A stretch of DNA of 64,000 nt from Sphingobium algorifonticola (GTDB lineage: Bacteria; Pseudomonadota; Alphaproteobacteria; Sphingomonadales; Sphingomonadaceae), in the NCBI RefSeq assembly GCF_004005485.1, contig NZ_RZUL01000002.1, positions 372,001 to 436,000 on the forward strand. The letters run 5' to 3'. Made by a program: the position numbers and the translations under genes. The notes beneath the pieces were generated by a model. That model had not been told where the DNA came from. It saw nothing but the letters and a program-made list of their open reading frames with translations, and did no database searches. This document shows positions 1-9,657 of the stretch, piece after piece. Within the stretch, counting starts at the first letter, position 1. The number at the start of each line of letters is the position of its first letter.

Positions 1-1
1 C

Positions 2-1213
2 GCGCGGCTCGATCAGTCGCGGGAGGCGTTGCGCCAGGCTGGTGCCAGCTTCTTGCCCTCGATCAGCGCATCGGGCAGTGGCGGGCGCAATTTCCGCGAA
101 GGCACCACCGGCTTTCAAACCGATGGCAACGGCAATGTCATCGGGGGGTCATCGGGCGGCAGTTCGAATCAGTATAGCGGCAATCTCCGAGCTAGCTGGG
201 AAATCGACCTGTTCGGACGCATCCGCCGATCGGTCGAGGCATCACGCGCAGATGTCGCTGCCTCGGGATACAGCCTCGCCAATGTCCAGGTTGCGATCAT
301 CGGCGAGACCGTACGCAATTATGTGATTGTCCGGCTGGCGCAGGAGCGGCTTGTGATCGCGCGGGAGCAGCTTGCGACGGCGCAGGATAATTTCGATATT
401 GCCCGCTGGCGCGTCGAGGCGGGCCTTGTCTCGACGCTGGATCAGGAGCAGGCGCGCACCCAGTTGGCGCAACAGGCCGCGGCCATTCCGAACCTGGAAA
501 CGAGCCTCGCCAACGCGCTCAACCGGCTTGCGGTGCTGACCGGCGAGGCACCGGGCGAGGCGACGCGCGCGTTGCAGACGGTCGCACCCGTGCCACAGCC
601 GCCCGCCGACATCGCCACCGGCATCCCGGCGGATACGTTGCGGCAACGCCCCGACGTGTTGCAGGCGGAGCGTGCCCTTGCCGGTGCGACGGCGCGGATC
701 GGGGTGGCCGAATCCGCGCTCTATCCGCAACTCAGCCTGTCGGGGTCACTCAGCACCACCGCGGTGACGCTCGGTTCGCTGGGCGACATTATCACCGGGA
801 GCCTGTTCGGCAATCTGACGCAACTGATCTTCGATGGGGGCCTTACGGCGTCGCGGGTGCGGGCGCAGGAAGCGGCGGCGCGGGAAGCCTTTTCGGCGTA
901 TCGATCGACGGTGCTGACAGCGATAGAGGATGTCGAAAATGCGCTGGTCGCCGATCGCACCGCGCGCGAACGGGTGATTCAACTCACCATCGCGCTGGAC
1001 GCCGCGCGTAACAGTGCGATCCTCGCCCGCAGCCAATATCAGGCCGGGCTTACCGATTTCCAGACATTGCTCTCCGCCGAACAGTCGCTGCTGTCGGCGC
1101 GCGATGGCCTGGCGACGGCGAAGGCCGATCAGGTGCAGGCCGTCGCGCAGCTTTACGGCGCGCTCGGCGGCGGCTGGCAAACTACAAACGCTACGAACGG
1201 ATCCTCCGAATGA
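2..1213 (+). CDS. Outer-membrane efflux factor, NodT/OprM family (5' end outside window)
   Basis: This is the outer-membrane channel of a tripartite efflux system, a TolC-like trimer that spans the outer membrane and periplasm. The frame is already open at the left edge, so the N-terminus, signal peptide and lipobox are not visible. Family marks are the repeated helical hairpin region, SGNLRASWEIDLFGRIR near the start, the stretch RQRPDVLQAERALAGATARI typical of the second repeat, and a C-terminal QLYGALGGGW. It overlaps the adaptor gene by four bases (ATGA), so the two are translationally coupled. The assignment to the family is firm; the exported substrate cannot be read from sequence. Confidence 0.9.
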   Translation, partial: ARLDQSREALRQAGASFLPSISASGSGGRNFREGTTGFQTDGNGNVIGGSSGGSSNQYSGNLRASWEIDLFGRIRRSVEASRADVAASGYSLANVQVAIIGETVRNYVIVRLAQERLVIAREQLATAQDNFDIARWRVEAGLVSTLDQEQARTQLAQQAAAIPNLETSLANALNRLAVLTGEAPGEATRALQTVAPVPQPPADIATGIPADTLRQRPDVLQAERALAGATARIGVAESALYPQLSLSGSLSTTAVTLGSLGDIITGSLFGNLTQLIFDGGLTASRVRAQEAAAREAFSAYRSTVLTAIEDVENALVADRTARERVIQLTIALDAARNSAILARSQYQAGLTDFQTLLSAEQSLLSARDGLATAKADQVQAVAQLYGALGGGWQTTNATNGSSE

Positions 1214-2901
1214 GCCAAGACACGATTTCCACCCCGGGTGGCAGCGCCGACAATCTGGACGATTTTCTGGGTGTCAAGCCGTCCCGGCCCGTCAACGCGT
1301 GGATCAAATGGGGTCTGGTCGCGCTCGGCGTCGTCCTGCTCGTCCTGCTTTTGATGCGGATGTTCGGCGGCGAGGACAAGCCGAACTATTCGACCCGCGC
1401 GGTGCGCAAAGGCGATCTGACCGTCACCGTTTCGGCCACCGGCAATCTGAAACCCATAAACCAGGTCGATGTCGGGTCCGAGCAGTCGGGCAAGATCACG
1501 CAGGTGTTCGTGGACGTCAACGACCGTGTGACGAAGGGGCAGCGCCTTGCCGAACTCGATACCCGCAGGCTGCGGGACTCGGTCATGCAGAACCGTTCGC
1601 AGGTCGCCTCCGCCCAAGCCAGCGTGGCGCAGGCCGATGCGCAGGTCGCACTGGCCAAGGCGACGCTCGACCGGCAACTCAACGTGTTTCAGCTTTCCGG
1701 CGGCCGGGTTCCCGCCAAGACGGAGATGGACAGTGCGCGCGCAAGTTACGCGCAGGCGCTGGCGCAGCGCAGATCGGCGGATGCGCAGGTTGCGGTGGCG
1801 CAGGCGCAATTGTCGAGCGCGCAGACCAATCTCGATATCGCCCAGATCATATCACCGGTGACGGGTGTCGTGCTGTCCCGCTCGATCGAACCGGGTCAGA
1901 CGGTCGCTGCGTCATTCAACGCCCCGGTTCTGTTCACCATCGCCGAAGACCTGAAGCAAATGGAAGTCGAAGTCTCGGTCGATGAAGCCGACGTCGGTCA
2001 GGTGGCCGAAGGGCAGGAAGCGACTTTCACCGTCGATGCCTTTCCCGGCCGCCGCTTTCCGGCACGGGTCAACCGGGTGAATGTCGGCTCGAACGCCAGC
2101 AGCGCCGCGTCGTCATCCACGACAACGACGACGGCAACCAACACGGTCGTCGCCTACACTGCGGTGCTGTCTGTCAGCAACGAGGCGGAAACGCTGCGCC
2201 CCGGCATGACAGCGACGGCGGATATCGTGACGAAGCAGTTGCGCGATGTCCTGCTGGTGCCCAATGCAGCCCTGCGCTTCAAACCGTCGCAGGGCGCGCG
2301 GTCCGGCGGGGGCATCACCAGCCAGCTTGTCGCCCGGCCACGTCGGGGCAATCGCGCGACGCAGGAAGTGAGCTTCGGCGCAGGCAGCAGCCAGACGGTC
2401 TATATCGTCGATGAAAATGGCGACCCCAAGGCCGTGAACGTGGTGATCGGCGACAGCGACGGCAGTCGTACCGTCATCCTGAGCGGTGACATCAAGGATG
2501 GGACACGCGTGATTACCGGACAACTTGCACCAGGGCAGGAACAGCCGCCCGAGCGGGACGAGGCGCGGGGCGGTCAACCGGGCGGCGACAGGGGCAAGCG
2601 TGATGCCCGTCCCGCTGCGACCCCTGCACCGGCTGCCCCCTCGCCGTCCGCGCCGTCGGGCAACAGCGCGGCACCGGCACCGGCACCGGCCACGGAAACC
2701 GGACCCGCTACCGGACGCGCTGCTGCCACACCCGCGCCCGCGTCATCGCCGCCGCCAGCCTTGCCAGGCGGCGCGCGGCTGCGCGACATGACGCCGGAGC
2801 AGCGACGCGCGTTCCTCGACAGCCTGACACCGGAGCAACGTGCCGAAATGCGGGCCCGTCGCGACGCGTGGCGTGCCGAAAGAAACGCCGATGGCGAATG
2901 A
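1210..2901 (+). CDS. Periplasmic adaptor subunit, MacA-like (HlyD family)
   Basis: Membrane-fusion protein linking an inner-membrane ABC transporter to the outer-membrane channel encoded just upstream. One N-terminal membrane helix (about residues 32-51) is followed by a barrel-sandwich hybrid beginning KPINQVDVGSEQSGKITQVF, an alpha-helical hairpin rich in Ala and Gln (about 115-210), and a beta-barrel region. The length of 563 residues exceeds usual MacA because of a Pro/Ala-rich low-complexity tail (about 440-525) ending in two MTPEQRR/LTPEQRA-type repeats. That tail is unusual and may be a flexible or interaction segment. The start overlaps the preceding stop, and the stop lies inside the next gene, which indicates an operon. 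Confidence 0.9.
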   Translation: MSQDTISTPGGSADNLDDFLGVKPSRPVNAWIKWGLVALGVVLLVLLLMRMFGGEDKPNYSTRAVRKGDLTVTVSATGNLKPINQVDVGSEQSGKITQVFVDVNDRVTKGQRLAELDTRRLRDSVMQNRSQVASAQASVAQADAQVALAKATLDRQLNVFQLSGGRVPAKTEMDSARASYAQALAQRRSADAQVAVAQAQLSSAQTNLDIAQIISPVTGVVLSRSIEPGQTVAASFNAPVLFTIAEDLKQMEVEVSVDEADVGQVAEGQEATFTVDAFPGRRFPARVNRVNVGSNASSAASSSTTTTTATNTVVAYTAVLSVSNEAETLRPGMTATADIVTKQLRDVLLVPNAALRFKPSQGARSGGGITSQLVARPRRGNRATQEVSFGAGSSQTVYIVDENGDPKAVNVVIGDSDGSRTVILSGDIKDGTRVITGQLAPGQEQPPERDEARGGQPGGDRGKRDARPAATPAPAAPSPSAPSGNSAAPAPAPATETGPATGRAAATPAPASSPPPALPGGARLRDMTPEQRRAFLDSLTPEQRAEMRARRDAWRAERNADGE

Positions 2902-3700
2902 TGATAAGCGCCTTGTGACCAGGGACGCTAAAGCCGACGCTCAAGCCGTTATCGAAATGGCCAAAGCCAATGCCGCCAATCCGCCTCCGCCAACCCCGGA
3001 GCTGCACAGCCCGATCATTCGCCTGCGGGGCGTCACCAAGACCTATGGCAGCGGGCCGACGGCGTTCCAGGCGCTGAAAGGTGTTGATCTCGACATCGAA
3101 CGCGGCGATTTCGTCGCGGTGATGGGACCGTCGGGATCGGGCAAATCGACGACGATGAACATATTGGGCTGTCTCGACGTGCCGAGCGCCGGGTCGTTCC
3201 TGTTCCGCGATCATCATGTCGAAACGCTGGATCGTGACCAGCGGGCGCTGCTGCGTCGCAAATATCTTGGCTTCGTGTTTCAGGGGTTCAATCTGCTTTC
3301 GCGCACCACGGCACTGGAGAATGTCGAGCTGCCGCTGCTTTATCGCGGCGAGGACAAGGCCACGCGCTACCGCCTGGGCATGGCCGCGCTCGACAAGGTG
3401 GGCTTGAAGCCGTGGTGGGACCATACACCCGCAGAGCTTTCGGGCGGCCAGCAGCAGCGCGTGGCGATTGCCCGCGCGATCGTGACCAGCCCCGACGTGC
3501 TGCTGGCGGACGAGCCGACCGGCAATCTCGATTCGGAACGCTCGGTCGAAATCATGGAATTGCTGACCGATCTCAACCGCAACAGCGGCATCACCGTGCT
3601 GATGGTGACGCACGAGCCGGACATGGCCGCCTTCGCCCGCACGATCGTGCATTTCAAGGATGGACTGGTGGAGCGGATCGAGAAGGGGAAGGCGGCGTGA
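2891..3700 (+). CDS. ABC transporter ATP-binding protein, MacB/LolD-type
   Basis: ATPase subunit energising the efflux system. Walker A GPSGSGKST, signature LSGGQQQR and Walker B VLLADEPTGNLD are all intact, and the TGNLDS stretch is typical of the MacB/FtsE/LolD group. The start chosen is the ATG giving MANDDKRLV, which overlaps the adaptor gene by 11 bases; an earlier non-ATG start would overlap it much further. In E. coli MacB the ATPase and permease are fused, whereas here they are separate genes, as in many alphaproteobacterial systems. The residues before RLRGVTKTYG form a charged, Ala/Pro-rich leader. Confidence 0.92.
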   Translation: MANDDKRLVTRDAKADAQAVIEMAKANAANPPPPTPELHSPIIRLRGVTKTYGSGPTAFQALKGVDLDIERGDFVAVMGPSGSGKSTTMNILGCLDVPSAGSFLFRDHHVETLDRDQRALLRRKYLGFVFQGFNLLSRTTALENVELPLLYRGEDKATRYRLGMAALDKVGLKPWWDHTPAELSGGQQQRVAIARAIVTSPDVLLADEPTGNLDSERSVEIMELLTDLNRNSGITVLMVTHEPDMAAFARTIVHFKDGLVERIEKGKAA

Positions 3701-3731
3701 TGGGAAATTACGAGGCCAGCGCCTTCCTGAC

Positions 3732-3824
3732 CCGTTCGTTTCGAGCAGCTTCTAGCGAAGTCGAGAAGCGTTCGTCGAGAATGTGGCCGTTTAAAAGAGT
3801 TCTCGACAAGCTCGAACCGAACGG
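3732..3824. repeat. Imperfect intergenic palindrome inside the efflux operon
   Basis: The outer arms CCGTTCGTTTCGAGC (3732-3746) and GCTCGAACCGAACGG (3810-3824) are complementary with one mismatch. Inner arms containing TCGAGAA and TTCTCGA continue the pairing. The element separates the ATPase and permease genes and could fold as a long hairpin in the operon mRNA. It resembles the scattered REP-like palindromes with TCGAGCGAAGTCGAGA cores seen in alphaproteobacterial genomes; that link is recalled, not searched. Confidence 0.6.
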
Positions 3825-3842
3825 ATTGTGGAGAGTGGTTCG

Positions 3843-5054
3843 ATGATCCTCGGCACGACCATCACACTCGCGTTCCGTGCGATCGCGCGGCACAAGCTGC
3901 GCTCGTTCCTGACCACGCTCGGCATCATTATCGGCGTTGCCGCCGTCGTCACGATGACGACGCTGGGTAACGGCGCGACCGCCGCCGTGCGCGAGCAGAT
4001 CAGCAGCCTGGGCGCGAACATACTGCAACTGCGGCCGGGCCAGGGTTTCGGCCGGGGCGGCGGCGGCCCGCGTCCGCCCGACTTTGAACCCGACGATATA
4101 ACCGCCATCGCCAATCAGTTGACCGGGGTGCGGGCGGTCGCCCCGCAAGCGTCGACCAGCGGCATCGCCATCTACGAGGGATCGAACTGGAACACGACTG
4201 TCAACGGCACCACTGCCGCCTATTTCGAGGCGCAGCAGTGGAAGCTCGAAAGCGGCCGCCTGTTCATGCCGGAAGAGGAAGAAGCCGGAAAGCCAGTCTG
4301 CATCATCGGCTCGACCCTGAAGAACAATCTGTTCCGGCAGGAAGATCCGATCGGCAAGCGGTTCCGCATCAAGGGCGTGAGTTGCCAGATCATCGGGCTT
4401 CTTTCGACCCGCGGGCAAGGCGGGTTCGGCAACGATCAGGACGATGTCGTCGTCATGCCGATCAAGTTCGTCCAGCGGCGCTTTACCGGCAATCGCGAAA
4501 TCAGCCTCATCATGGTCGCCGTGGACGATGCCTATGACAGTGCCGCGGTGCAGGACAGTCTGGAACAGCTCATGCGCGAACGGCGGAAGATCAAACCGGG
4601 CACAGCGGACAATTTCAATGTGTTCGACACCAAGCAGATTTCCGACACGCTGACCGGCACCACCACCATATTGACGCAGATTGTCGGGGCCGTGGCGGCG
4701 ATCTCGCTGCTCGTCGGCGGGATCGGCATCATGAACATCATGCTGGTGTCGGTGACGGAGCGGACGCGGGAAATCGGCATCCGCCTCGCTATCGGCGCCG
4801 TGGCGCGCGAAGTGCTGTTGCAGTTTCTGGTGGAGGCGGTTGTGCTTTCCTGCCTTGGCGGCGTGATCGGCCTCGGCCTCGCGCTCGTGGCGTCGCTCGC
4901 CATCGCACCGCTGATGCAAGTGCCGTTCATCTTCGATCTGCGGATCAATATGCTCGCCTTTCTGTTTTCCGCGGCGATCGGCGTCGTCTTCGGCTATTTC
5001 CCCGCGCGGCGCGCCGCATCGCTGAACCCGATCGATGCGCTGCGGCACGAGTAA
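3843..5054 (+). CDS. ABC transporter permease, MacB/FtsX family
   Basis: Membrane subunit of the efflux transporter. Four membrane helices are expected: one near residues 15-40 (LRSFLTTLGIIIGVAAVVTM) and three in the C-terminal FtsX domain (about 280-305, 325-355, 370-390, the middle one containing VVLSCLGGVIGLGLAL). A large periplasmic MacB_PCD-type domain lies between them. The motif TERTREIGIRLAIGA is typical of the family. The ATG is placed 7 bases after GGAGAG, and a GTG 15 bases upstream is the alternative. It lies about 140 bases after the ATPase gene, separated by the palindrome described above. Confidence 0.92.
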   Translation: MILGTTITLAFRAIARHKLRSFLTTLGIIIGVAAVVTMTTLGNGATAAVREQISSLGANILQLRPGQGFGRGGGGPRPPDFEPDDITAIANQLTGVRAVAPQASTSGIAIYEGSNWNTTVNGTTAAYFEAQQWKLESGRLFMPEEEEAGKPVCIIGSTLKNNLFRQEDPIGKRFRIKGVSCQIIGLLSTRGQGGFGNDQDDVVVMPIKFVQRRFTGNREISLIMVAVDDAYDSAAVQDSLEQLMRERRKIKPGTADNFNVFDTKQISDTLTGTTTILTQIVGAVAAISLLVGGIGIMNIMLVSVTERTREIGIRLAIGAVAREVLLQFLVEAVVLSCLGGVIGLGLALVASLAIAPLMQVPFIFDLRINMLAFLFSAAIGVVFGYFPARRAASLNPIDALRHE

Positions 5055-5194
5055 TGCCTCCGATCACGGGCGCGAAGGCGCTGAACTGCCGCTGACATAC
5101 CGCTTAATCCGCGGTTCAAGCGAATCATGGTTATTTTTCCGCATGGCCGGAACGCCTTTGCAGGCGGTCAAAGGCCGAACGAGGAGAAAGGACC

Positions 5195-5581
5195 ATGAAC
5201 GGATGGAAGAAGGCGGTGCTGGCCGTCACGGCCTGCGCCAGCATGGCGGCATTTGCCGCACCCGCCGAGGCACAGCGGTATCGCTATCGCGATCGTGACA
5301 ATACCGGCGCGGTGATTGCGGGCGGCATCGTTGGCCTGGCGGTCGGCGCGGCAATCGCATCGAGCGCACGCGACCGTTATTATGACAGATATTATGATGG
5401 CGGCTATTACGGGCGTCCCTGGCGCGGCGGCTATTATCGCGATCGCGGCTTTTACGATCGCGGCTATTATCGTGATTATCGCCCACATCGTCGCGGCTTT
5501 TACGGCGGTCGGCGTTGCCAGACCGACCGGTTTTTCGATGAGTATCGCGGCCGCTGGACGCGCGTGCGTCGCTGCTGGTAG
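5195..5581 (+). CDS. Small secreted Tyr/Arg/Gly-rich protein
   Basis: The product is 128 residues. A clear Sec signal peptide ends near AAPAEA|QRYRY. A short glycine-zipper-like hydrophobic stretch follows (GAVIAGGIVGLAVGAAIAS), then a repetitive segment rich in DRGYYRDY-type units and a C-terminus with two Cys (RRCQTDRFF...RRCW) that could form a disulphide. Similar proteins are common in sphingomonads and have no known function. The ribosome site GAGGAGAAAGGA lies just before the ATG. It stands alone between the efflux operon and the ribosomal genes and is followed by a terminator. Confidence 0.75.
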   Translation: MNGWKKAVLAVTACASMAAFAAPAEAQRYRYRDRDNTGAVIAGGIVGLAVGAAIASSARDRYYDRYYDGGYYGRPWRGGYYRDRGFYDRGYYRDYRPHRRGFYGGRRCQTDRFFDEYRGRWTRVRRCW

Positions 5582-5610
5582 CCGTCGGCTTCGCGATCGG
5601 GATGGACAGG

Positions 5611-5640
5611 AAAGGCGCGGCCCGATGGTCGCGCCTTTTT
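5611..5640 (+). terminator. Rho-independent terminator after the Tyr/Arg-rich gene
   Basis: The stem arms AAAGGCGCG and CGCGCCTTT enclose a 10-base loop and are followed by a T run. Confidence 0.75.
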
Positions 5641-5794
5641 GCGCGCTTGCTTTTCCGGCCCTTTTGGGCAATAGGCGCGCCTTCCGCAGCGGGCGAGGCG
5701 ACTCTGCCGTCTGCGGAAATAGTGACGAGACGACAGCCGGAGGGGCGTTCGCATGGGGCGGCGTCAGCGATCGGCCAAAACAAGAGGAAGACCC

Positions 5795-6220
5795 ATGGCT
5801 CTTTACGAGCACGTGTTTCTTGCGCGCCAGGATCTGGCACAGGCGCAGGTAGACGCACTGGCGGAAGCCGCCACCAAGATTGTCGAGGATAACAAGGGCA
5901 AGGTCGTCAAGACCGAAACCTGGGGTCTGCGTAGCATGGCCTACAAGATCGCCAAGAACCGCAAGGCGCATTATGTCATGCTCAACATCGACGCCCCCGC
6001 CGGTGTCGTGGCGGAGCTGGAGCGCCAGACGCAGATCAACGAAGACATCATCCGCTATATGACCATCAAGGTCGATGCGCTGGAATCCGGCCCGTCGGTG
6101 ATGATGCGCAAGCAGGAACGCGATGCCCGTGGTGGCGGTCGCGGCGAGCGTGGTGAACGCGGTGAGCGCGGGGATCGTGGCGACCGTCCGCGTCGCGACC
6201 GTGACGACCTCGGCGAATAA
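5795..6220 (+). CDS. rpsF: 30S ribosomal protein S6
   Basis: S6 binds 16S rRNA next to S18 in the small-subunit platform. [14 protein letters not shown] and the central [14 protein letters not shown] and [10 protein letters not shown] stretches are diagnostic. The 141 residues include an Arg/Gly/Glu-rich tail with [12 protein letters not shown]-type repeats, a tail common in alphaproteobacterial S6. The ATG was chosen because AGAGGAAG sits five bases upstream; the frame is open further upstream but has no ribosome site there. It is the first gene of the rpsF-rpsR-rplI operon. Confidence 0.97.
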   Translation: MALYEHVFLARQDLAQAQVDALAEAATKIVEDNKGKVVKTETWGLRSMAYKIAKNRKAHYVMLNIDAPAGVVAELERQTQINEDIIRYMTIKVDALESGPSVMMRKQERDARGGGRGERGERGERGDRGDRPRRDRDDLGE

Positions 6221-6235
6221 GGAGATATCAGAGAC

Positions 6236-6460
6236 ATGGCACGCCCATTTTTCCGCCGCCGCAAGAGCTGCCCCTTCGCCGCTAAGGATTCGCCGAAGAT
6301 CGATTACAAGGACGTTCGTCTGCTCCAGGGCTTCGTGTCCGAGCGTGGCAAGATCGTCCCCAGCCGCATCACCGCCGTTTCCGCCAAGAAGCAGCGTGAA
6401 CTGGCGACTGCCATCAAGCGCGCGCGCCATCTCGGCCTGCTGCCCTACATCGTGAAGTGA
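6236..6460 (+). CDS. rpsR: 30S ribosomal protein S18
   Basis: The 74 residues start [14 protein letters not shown] and contain [20 protein letters not shown] and the conserved tail [15 protein letters not shown]. It is the S6 partner in the small subunit. It starts 15 bases after rpsF with AAGGAGA in the gap and precedes rplI by 13 bases. Confidence 0.98.
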   Translation: MARPFFRRRKSCPFAAKDSPKIDYKDVRLLQGFVSERGKIVPSRITAVSAKKQRELATAIKRARHLGLLPYIVK

Positions 6461-6473
6461 GGGAATAGATCTC

Positions 6474-7076
6474 ATGGAAATCATTCTGCTCGAACGGATC
6501 GAGAAGCTCGGCGCGATCGGTGACATCGTCACCGTGAAGGACGGCTATGCCCGCAACTTCCTGTTGCCCAACAGGAAGGCGCTGCGCTCCAATAACGCCA
6601 ACAAGAAGGTGTTCGAGGCCAATCGCGCGAAGATCGAAGCCGACAATGCGGCCCGTCGTGCTGACGCCGAAGCGGCATCGAAGGATGTCGACGGCACGCA
6701 GATCGTGCTCATTCGCCAGTCGTCCAACGCCGGTGCCCTTTACGGCTCGGTCGCGGTCCGCGACATCGTTGAGGCGCTGCATGCCGATGGCAAGACCAAC
6801 GTCACCAAGGCGATGGTCGTGCTGGAGCGGCCGATCAAGACGCTGGGCCTGTTCGACGTCAAGGTCGCGCTGCACCCGGAAGTTTCGGTCACCATCCAGG
6901 TGAACGTCGCCCGCAGCCCCGAGGAAGCCGAGCTTCAGAAGGACGGCGTCGACGTGATGGCCAGCATGTTCGAAAAGGACGAGGCTGGCTTCACCGAGGA
7001 CTATGATCCGAACGCGGAACCGGGCGAAATCGCCGTGGAACCGAGCGACGAAAGCGAATCGACCGAAGAGGCGTAA
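6474..7076 (+). CDS. rplI: 50S ribosomal protein L9
   Basis: The N-terminal rRNA-binding domain MEIILLERIEKLGAIGDIV...GYARNFLLPNRKAL is followed by the long connecting helix and the C-terminal domain. The 200 residues exceed the roughly 150 of E. coli L9 because of an acidic tail (EDYDPNAEPGEIAVEPSDE), a common alphaproteobacterial extension. GAGGGA precedes the ATG. It is the last gene of the operon and a terminator follows. Confidence 0.97.
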   Translation: MEIILLERIEKLGAIGDIVTVKDGYARNFLLPNRKALRSNNANKKVFEANRAKIEADNAARRADAEAASKDVDGTQIVLIRQSSNAGALYGSVAVRDIVEALHADGKTNVTKAMVVLERPIKTLGLFDVKVALHPEVSVTIQVNVARSPEEAELQKDGVDVMASMFEKDEAGFTEDYDPNAEPGEIAVEPSDESESTEEA

Positions 7077-7097
7077 GCCTTTTTGCGATGCCGAAAC

Positions 7098-7132
7098 AAA
7101 AGGCCGTCCGGTCTTCACCGGGCGGCCTTTTT
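7098..7132 (+). terminator. Terminator of rpsF-rpsR-rplI
   Basis: A hairpin with arms AAAGGCCGTCCGG and CCGGGCGGCCTTT is followed by a T run, directly downstream of rplI. Confidence 0.85.
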
Positions 7133-7152
7133 GTATGCTCGTCCTCCATTAT

Positions 7153-7225
7153 ACGTGGCCCCAGCGCAGGCTGGGGCCACGTGCGGCGGCGCGCCTCCGC
7201 CCGAGATCCCGGCCTTCGCCGGGAT
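7153..7225. repeat. Composite REP-like element of two palindromes
   Basis: A perfect 13-bp inverted repeat (ACGTGGCCCCAGC, 4-base loop, 7153-7182) is followed by a perfect 8-bp one (ATCCCGGC / GCCGGGAT, 7206-7225). The second matches the common intergenic repeat whose reverse reading gives VIPAKAGIS in many proteobacterial genomes. It lies between rplI and parC. Confidence 0.7.
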
Positions 7226-7273
7226 GACGGATAGGATTGTCATCCGCCGCCACGCCCTGCTATCGCCGTGCCG

Positions 7274-9586
7274 ATGAGTGATTTCCGCGACCCGTTCGAC
7301 AGTATCAAGGATCATCCTTTCGACGCCGCGCTGTCCGAACGGTATCTGGTCTATGCGCTGTCCACGATCACCGCCCGGTCGCTGCCCGATCTGCGCGATG
7401 GCCTGAAACCGGTGCACCGGCGGCTGCTCTGGGCGATGCGGTTGCTCAAGCTGGAACCGAGCAATCCCGATCCGGTGCGCAACACCACCAGCTACAAGAA
7501 ATGCGCGCGGGTCGTCGGCGACGTCATCGGCAAATATCATCCGCATGGCGACGCGTCGGTCTATGACGCGATGGTGCGGCTGGCGCAGGATTTTTCGCTG
7601 CGTACCCCGCTGGTCGACGGGCAAGGCAATTTCGGCAACATCGATGGCGATAATGCCGCGGCCATGCGCTATACCGAGGCGCGGCTGACGCAGGCGGCTT
7701 CCGACCTGATGGACGGTCTCGATGAAGGCACCGTCGATTTTCGCCCGACCTATAATGGGGAGGATGAAGAGCCGGAAATATTCCCCGGCCTGTTCCCCAA
7801 TCTGCTCGCCAATGGCGCGTCGGGCATTGCGGTCGGCATGGCGACCAGCATTCCGCCCCATAATGTCGCCGAGCTGATCGACGCCGCGCTGCTCCTGATT
7901 GACAAGCCCGATGCTGACAACGCGGCGCTGATGCAGATTGTCACCGGCCCGGATTTTCCGACCGGCGGGATCGTGGTGGAAAGCCCGGCAAGCATCGCGG
8001 AATCCTATGCCACCGGACGCGGATCCTTCCGCACAAGGGCGCGGTTCGCGGGCGCAATGCAGGATGGTCAGTGGGTCGTGCAGCCCGAAAAGCTCGCGAA
8101 CGGGACATGGCAACTCGTCATCGTCGAAATCCCCTATCAGGTGCCGAAATCGAAGCTGATCGAGCAGATCGCGGCGCTCATCAACGACAAGAAGCTGCCG
8201 ATCCTGGCCGATATCCGGGATGAGTCGGACGCGGACATCCGTATCGTCATCGAGCCGCGCAGCCGCACCGTCGATCCGGGCGTGCTGATGGACAGCCTCT
8301 ATCGGCTGACCGACCTTGAAAGCCGCTTCAGCCTCAACCTCAACGTGCTGGACGCCAGCCATACGCCGCGCGTGATGGGCCTGCGCGCCGTACTGGTCGA
8401 ATGGCTGAAGCACCAGATCGACGTGCTCGTCCGTCGTGCGCAGCACCGGCTGGACAAGATCGCCGCGCGCCTGGAATTGCTCGACGGCTATATCATCGCC
8501 TATCTCAACCTTGACCGGGTGATTGCCATCATCCGCACCGAGGATGAGCCGAAAGAGGTCATGATGGCCGAGTTTGCGCTCAACGACCGGCAGGCCGAGG
8601 CGATCCTGAACATGCGGTTGCGGTCCCTGCGCAAGCTGGAGGAAATGGAGCTGCGCCGCGAACATGCCGAACTGGTGAAGGAACGCGACGACCTGCAGAA
8701 GCTGGTCGAAAGCCCCGCACGCCAGCGGACGCAACTGAAGCGGGACCTGACGGCGCTGCGCAAGCGTTATAGCCCCGAAACGGCGCTGGGAAGGCGCCGG
8801 ACCTTGATCGCGGAGGCAGGCCCGGCGCGCGAAATCCCGTTGGAGGCCATGATCGAACGCGAGCCGGTGACGGTGATCCTGTCGCAGCGGGGCTGGATCC
8901 GCGCGATGAAGGGGCATGTCGATGCCGCCACCATCGCCGGGGTGAAGTATAAGGAAGGCGATGGCTCCTGGGGTCAGCCGGTACAGATGTACACGACCGA
9001 CAAGCTGCTTATCGCCTGCGCCAATGGCCGTTTCTACACGCTGGGTGCCGACAAGCTGCCCGGTGCGCGGGGCTTTGGCGAGCCGGTGCGGCTGATGATC
9101 GACCTCGACAATGCGACCGAAATCGTCGCGATGCAGGCGGCCCGGCCTGGCGTGAAGCTGCTGCTGGCGGCGTCCGATGGTCGCGGGTTCGTGGCGGTCA
9201 CGGATGAAATCATCGCCGAAACGCGCAAGGGCCGACAGGTCGTCAACCTCCGGCCGGGCGCTCGGCTCAGCATCGTACGGCCGATCGACGGGGCGGCCGA
9301 CAGCGTTGCGGTGATTGGCGACAATCGCAAGCTGCTTGTCTTTCCTTTGAGCGAGCTGCCCGAAATGGCGCGCGGCCAAGGCGTGCAATTGCAACGTTAT
9401 CGCGACGGTGGCCTCGCCGATGCCATCACGTTCACCCTGGCGGACGGATTGAGCTGGGCGATGGGCGGGGAAAGCGGACGCACCCGCACCGAAAGCGATA
9501 TGACGCCCTGGCGCGTCACGCGCGGCGCGGCCGGGCGGATGCCGCCGAGCGGCTTCCCGCGCGACAACCGATTCGGTCAGGCATAA
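7274..9586 (+). CDS. parC: DNA topoisomerase IV subunit A
   Basis: The A subunit cuts and rejoins DNA to decatenate daughter chromosomes together with Par[21 protein letters not shown] and [11 protein letters not shown] start the winged-helix domain, and [11 protein letters not shown] carries the catalytic Arg-Tyr. About 770 residues with a short C-terminal beta-pinwheel fit ParC better than GyrA, and no GyrA box (QRRGGKG) is seen. The quinolone-determining stretch is [13 protein letters not shown], with Ala where E. coli ParC has Ser80. The ATG giving MSDFRDPF is preferred to a GTG six bases upstream; neither has a strong ribosome site. Confidence 0.95.
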   Translation: MSDFRDPFDSIKDHPFDAALSERYLVYALSTITARSLPDLRDGLKPVHRRLLWAMRLLKLEPSNPDPVRNTTSYKKCARVVGDVIGKYHPHGDASVYDAMVRLAQDFSLRTPLVDGQGNFGNIDGDNAAAMRYTEARLTQAASDLMDGLDEGTVDFRPTYNGEDEEPEIFPGLFPNLLANGASGIAVGMATSIPPHNVAELIDAALLLIDKPDADNAALMQIVTGPDFPTGGIVVESPASIAESYATGRGSFRTRARFAGAMQDGQWVVQPEKLANGTWQLVIVEIPYQVPKSKLIEQIAALINDKKLPILADIRDESDADIRIVIEPRSRTVDPGVLMDSLYRLTDLESRFSLNLNVLDASHTPRVMGLRAVLVEWLKHQIDVLVRRAQHRLDKIAARLELLDGYIIAYLNLDRVIAIIRTEDEPKEVMMAEFALNDRQAEAILNMRLRSLRKLEEMELRREHAELVKERDDLQKLVESPARQRTQLKRDLTALRKRYSPETALGRRRTLIAEAGPAREIPLEAMIEREPVTVILSQRGWIRAMKGHVDAATIAGVKYKEGDGSWGQPVQMYTTDKLLIACANGRFYTLGADKLPGARGFGEPVRLMIDLDNATEIVAMQAARPGVKLLLAASDGRGFVAVTDEIIAETRKGRQVVNLRPGARLSIVRPIDGAADSVAVIGDNRKLLVFPLSELPEMARGQGVQLQRYRDGGLADAITFTLADGLSWAMGGESGRTRTESDMTPWRVTRGAAGRMPPSGFPRDNRFGQA

Positions 9587-9657
9587 CCGGGAACCGCCGC
9601 GCGATCATTTGACCATCGGTTTTATATATATTTACCTCGCGGTCGTATCTACATCGC

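Noticed and set aside
7206-7225. A CRISPR-like or coding reading of the VIPAKAGIS-type repeat
   Set aside because: It is a single short palindrome of a known intergenic repeat class; no spaced direct repeats occur anywhere in the window.
7115-9394. A 759-codon open frame antisense to parC
   Set aside because: It lies wholly opposite a clear parC, has a His/Arg/Asp-rich composition typical of antisense frames in GC-rich DNA, and shows no family motif.
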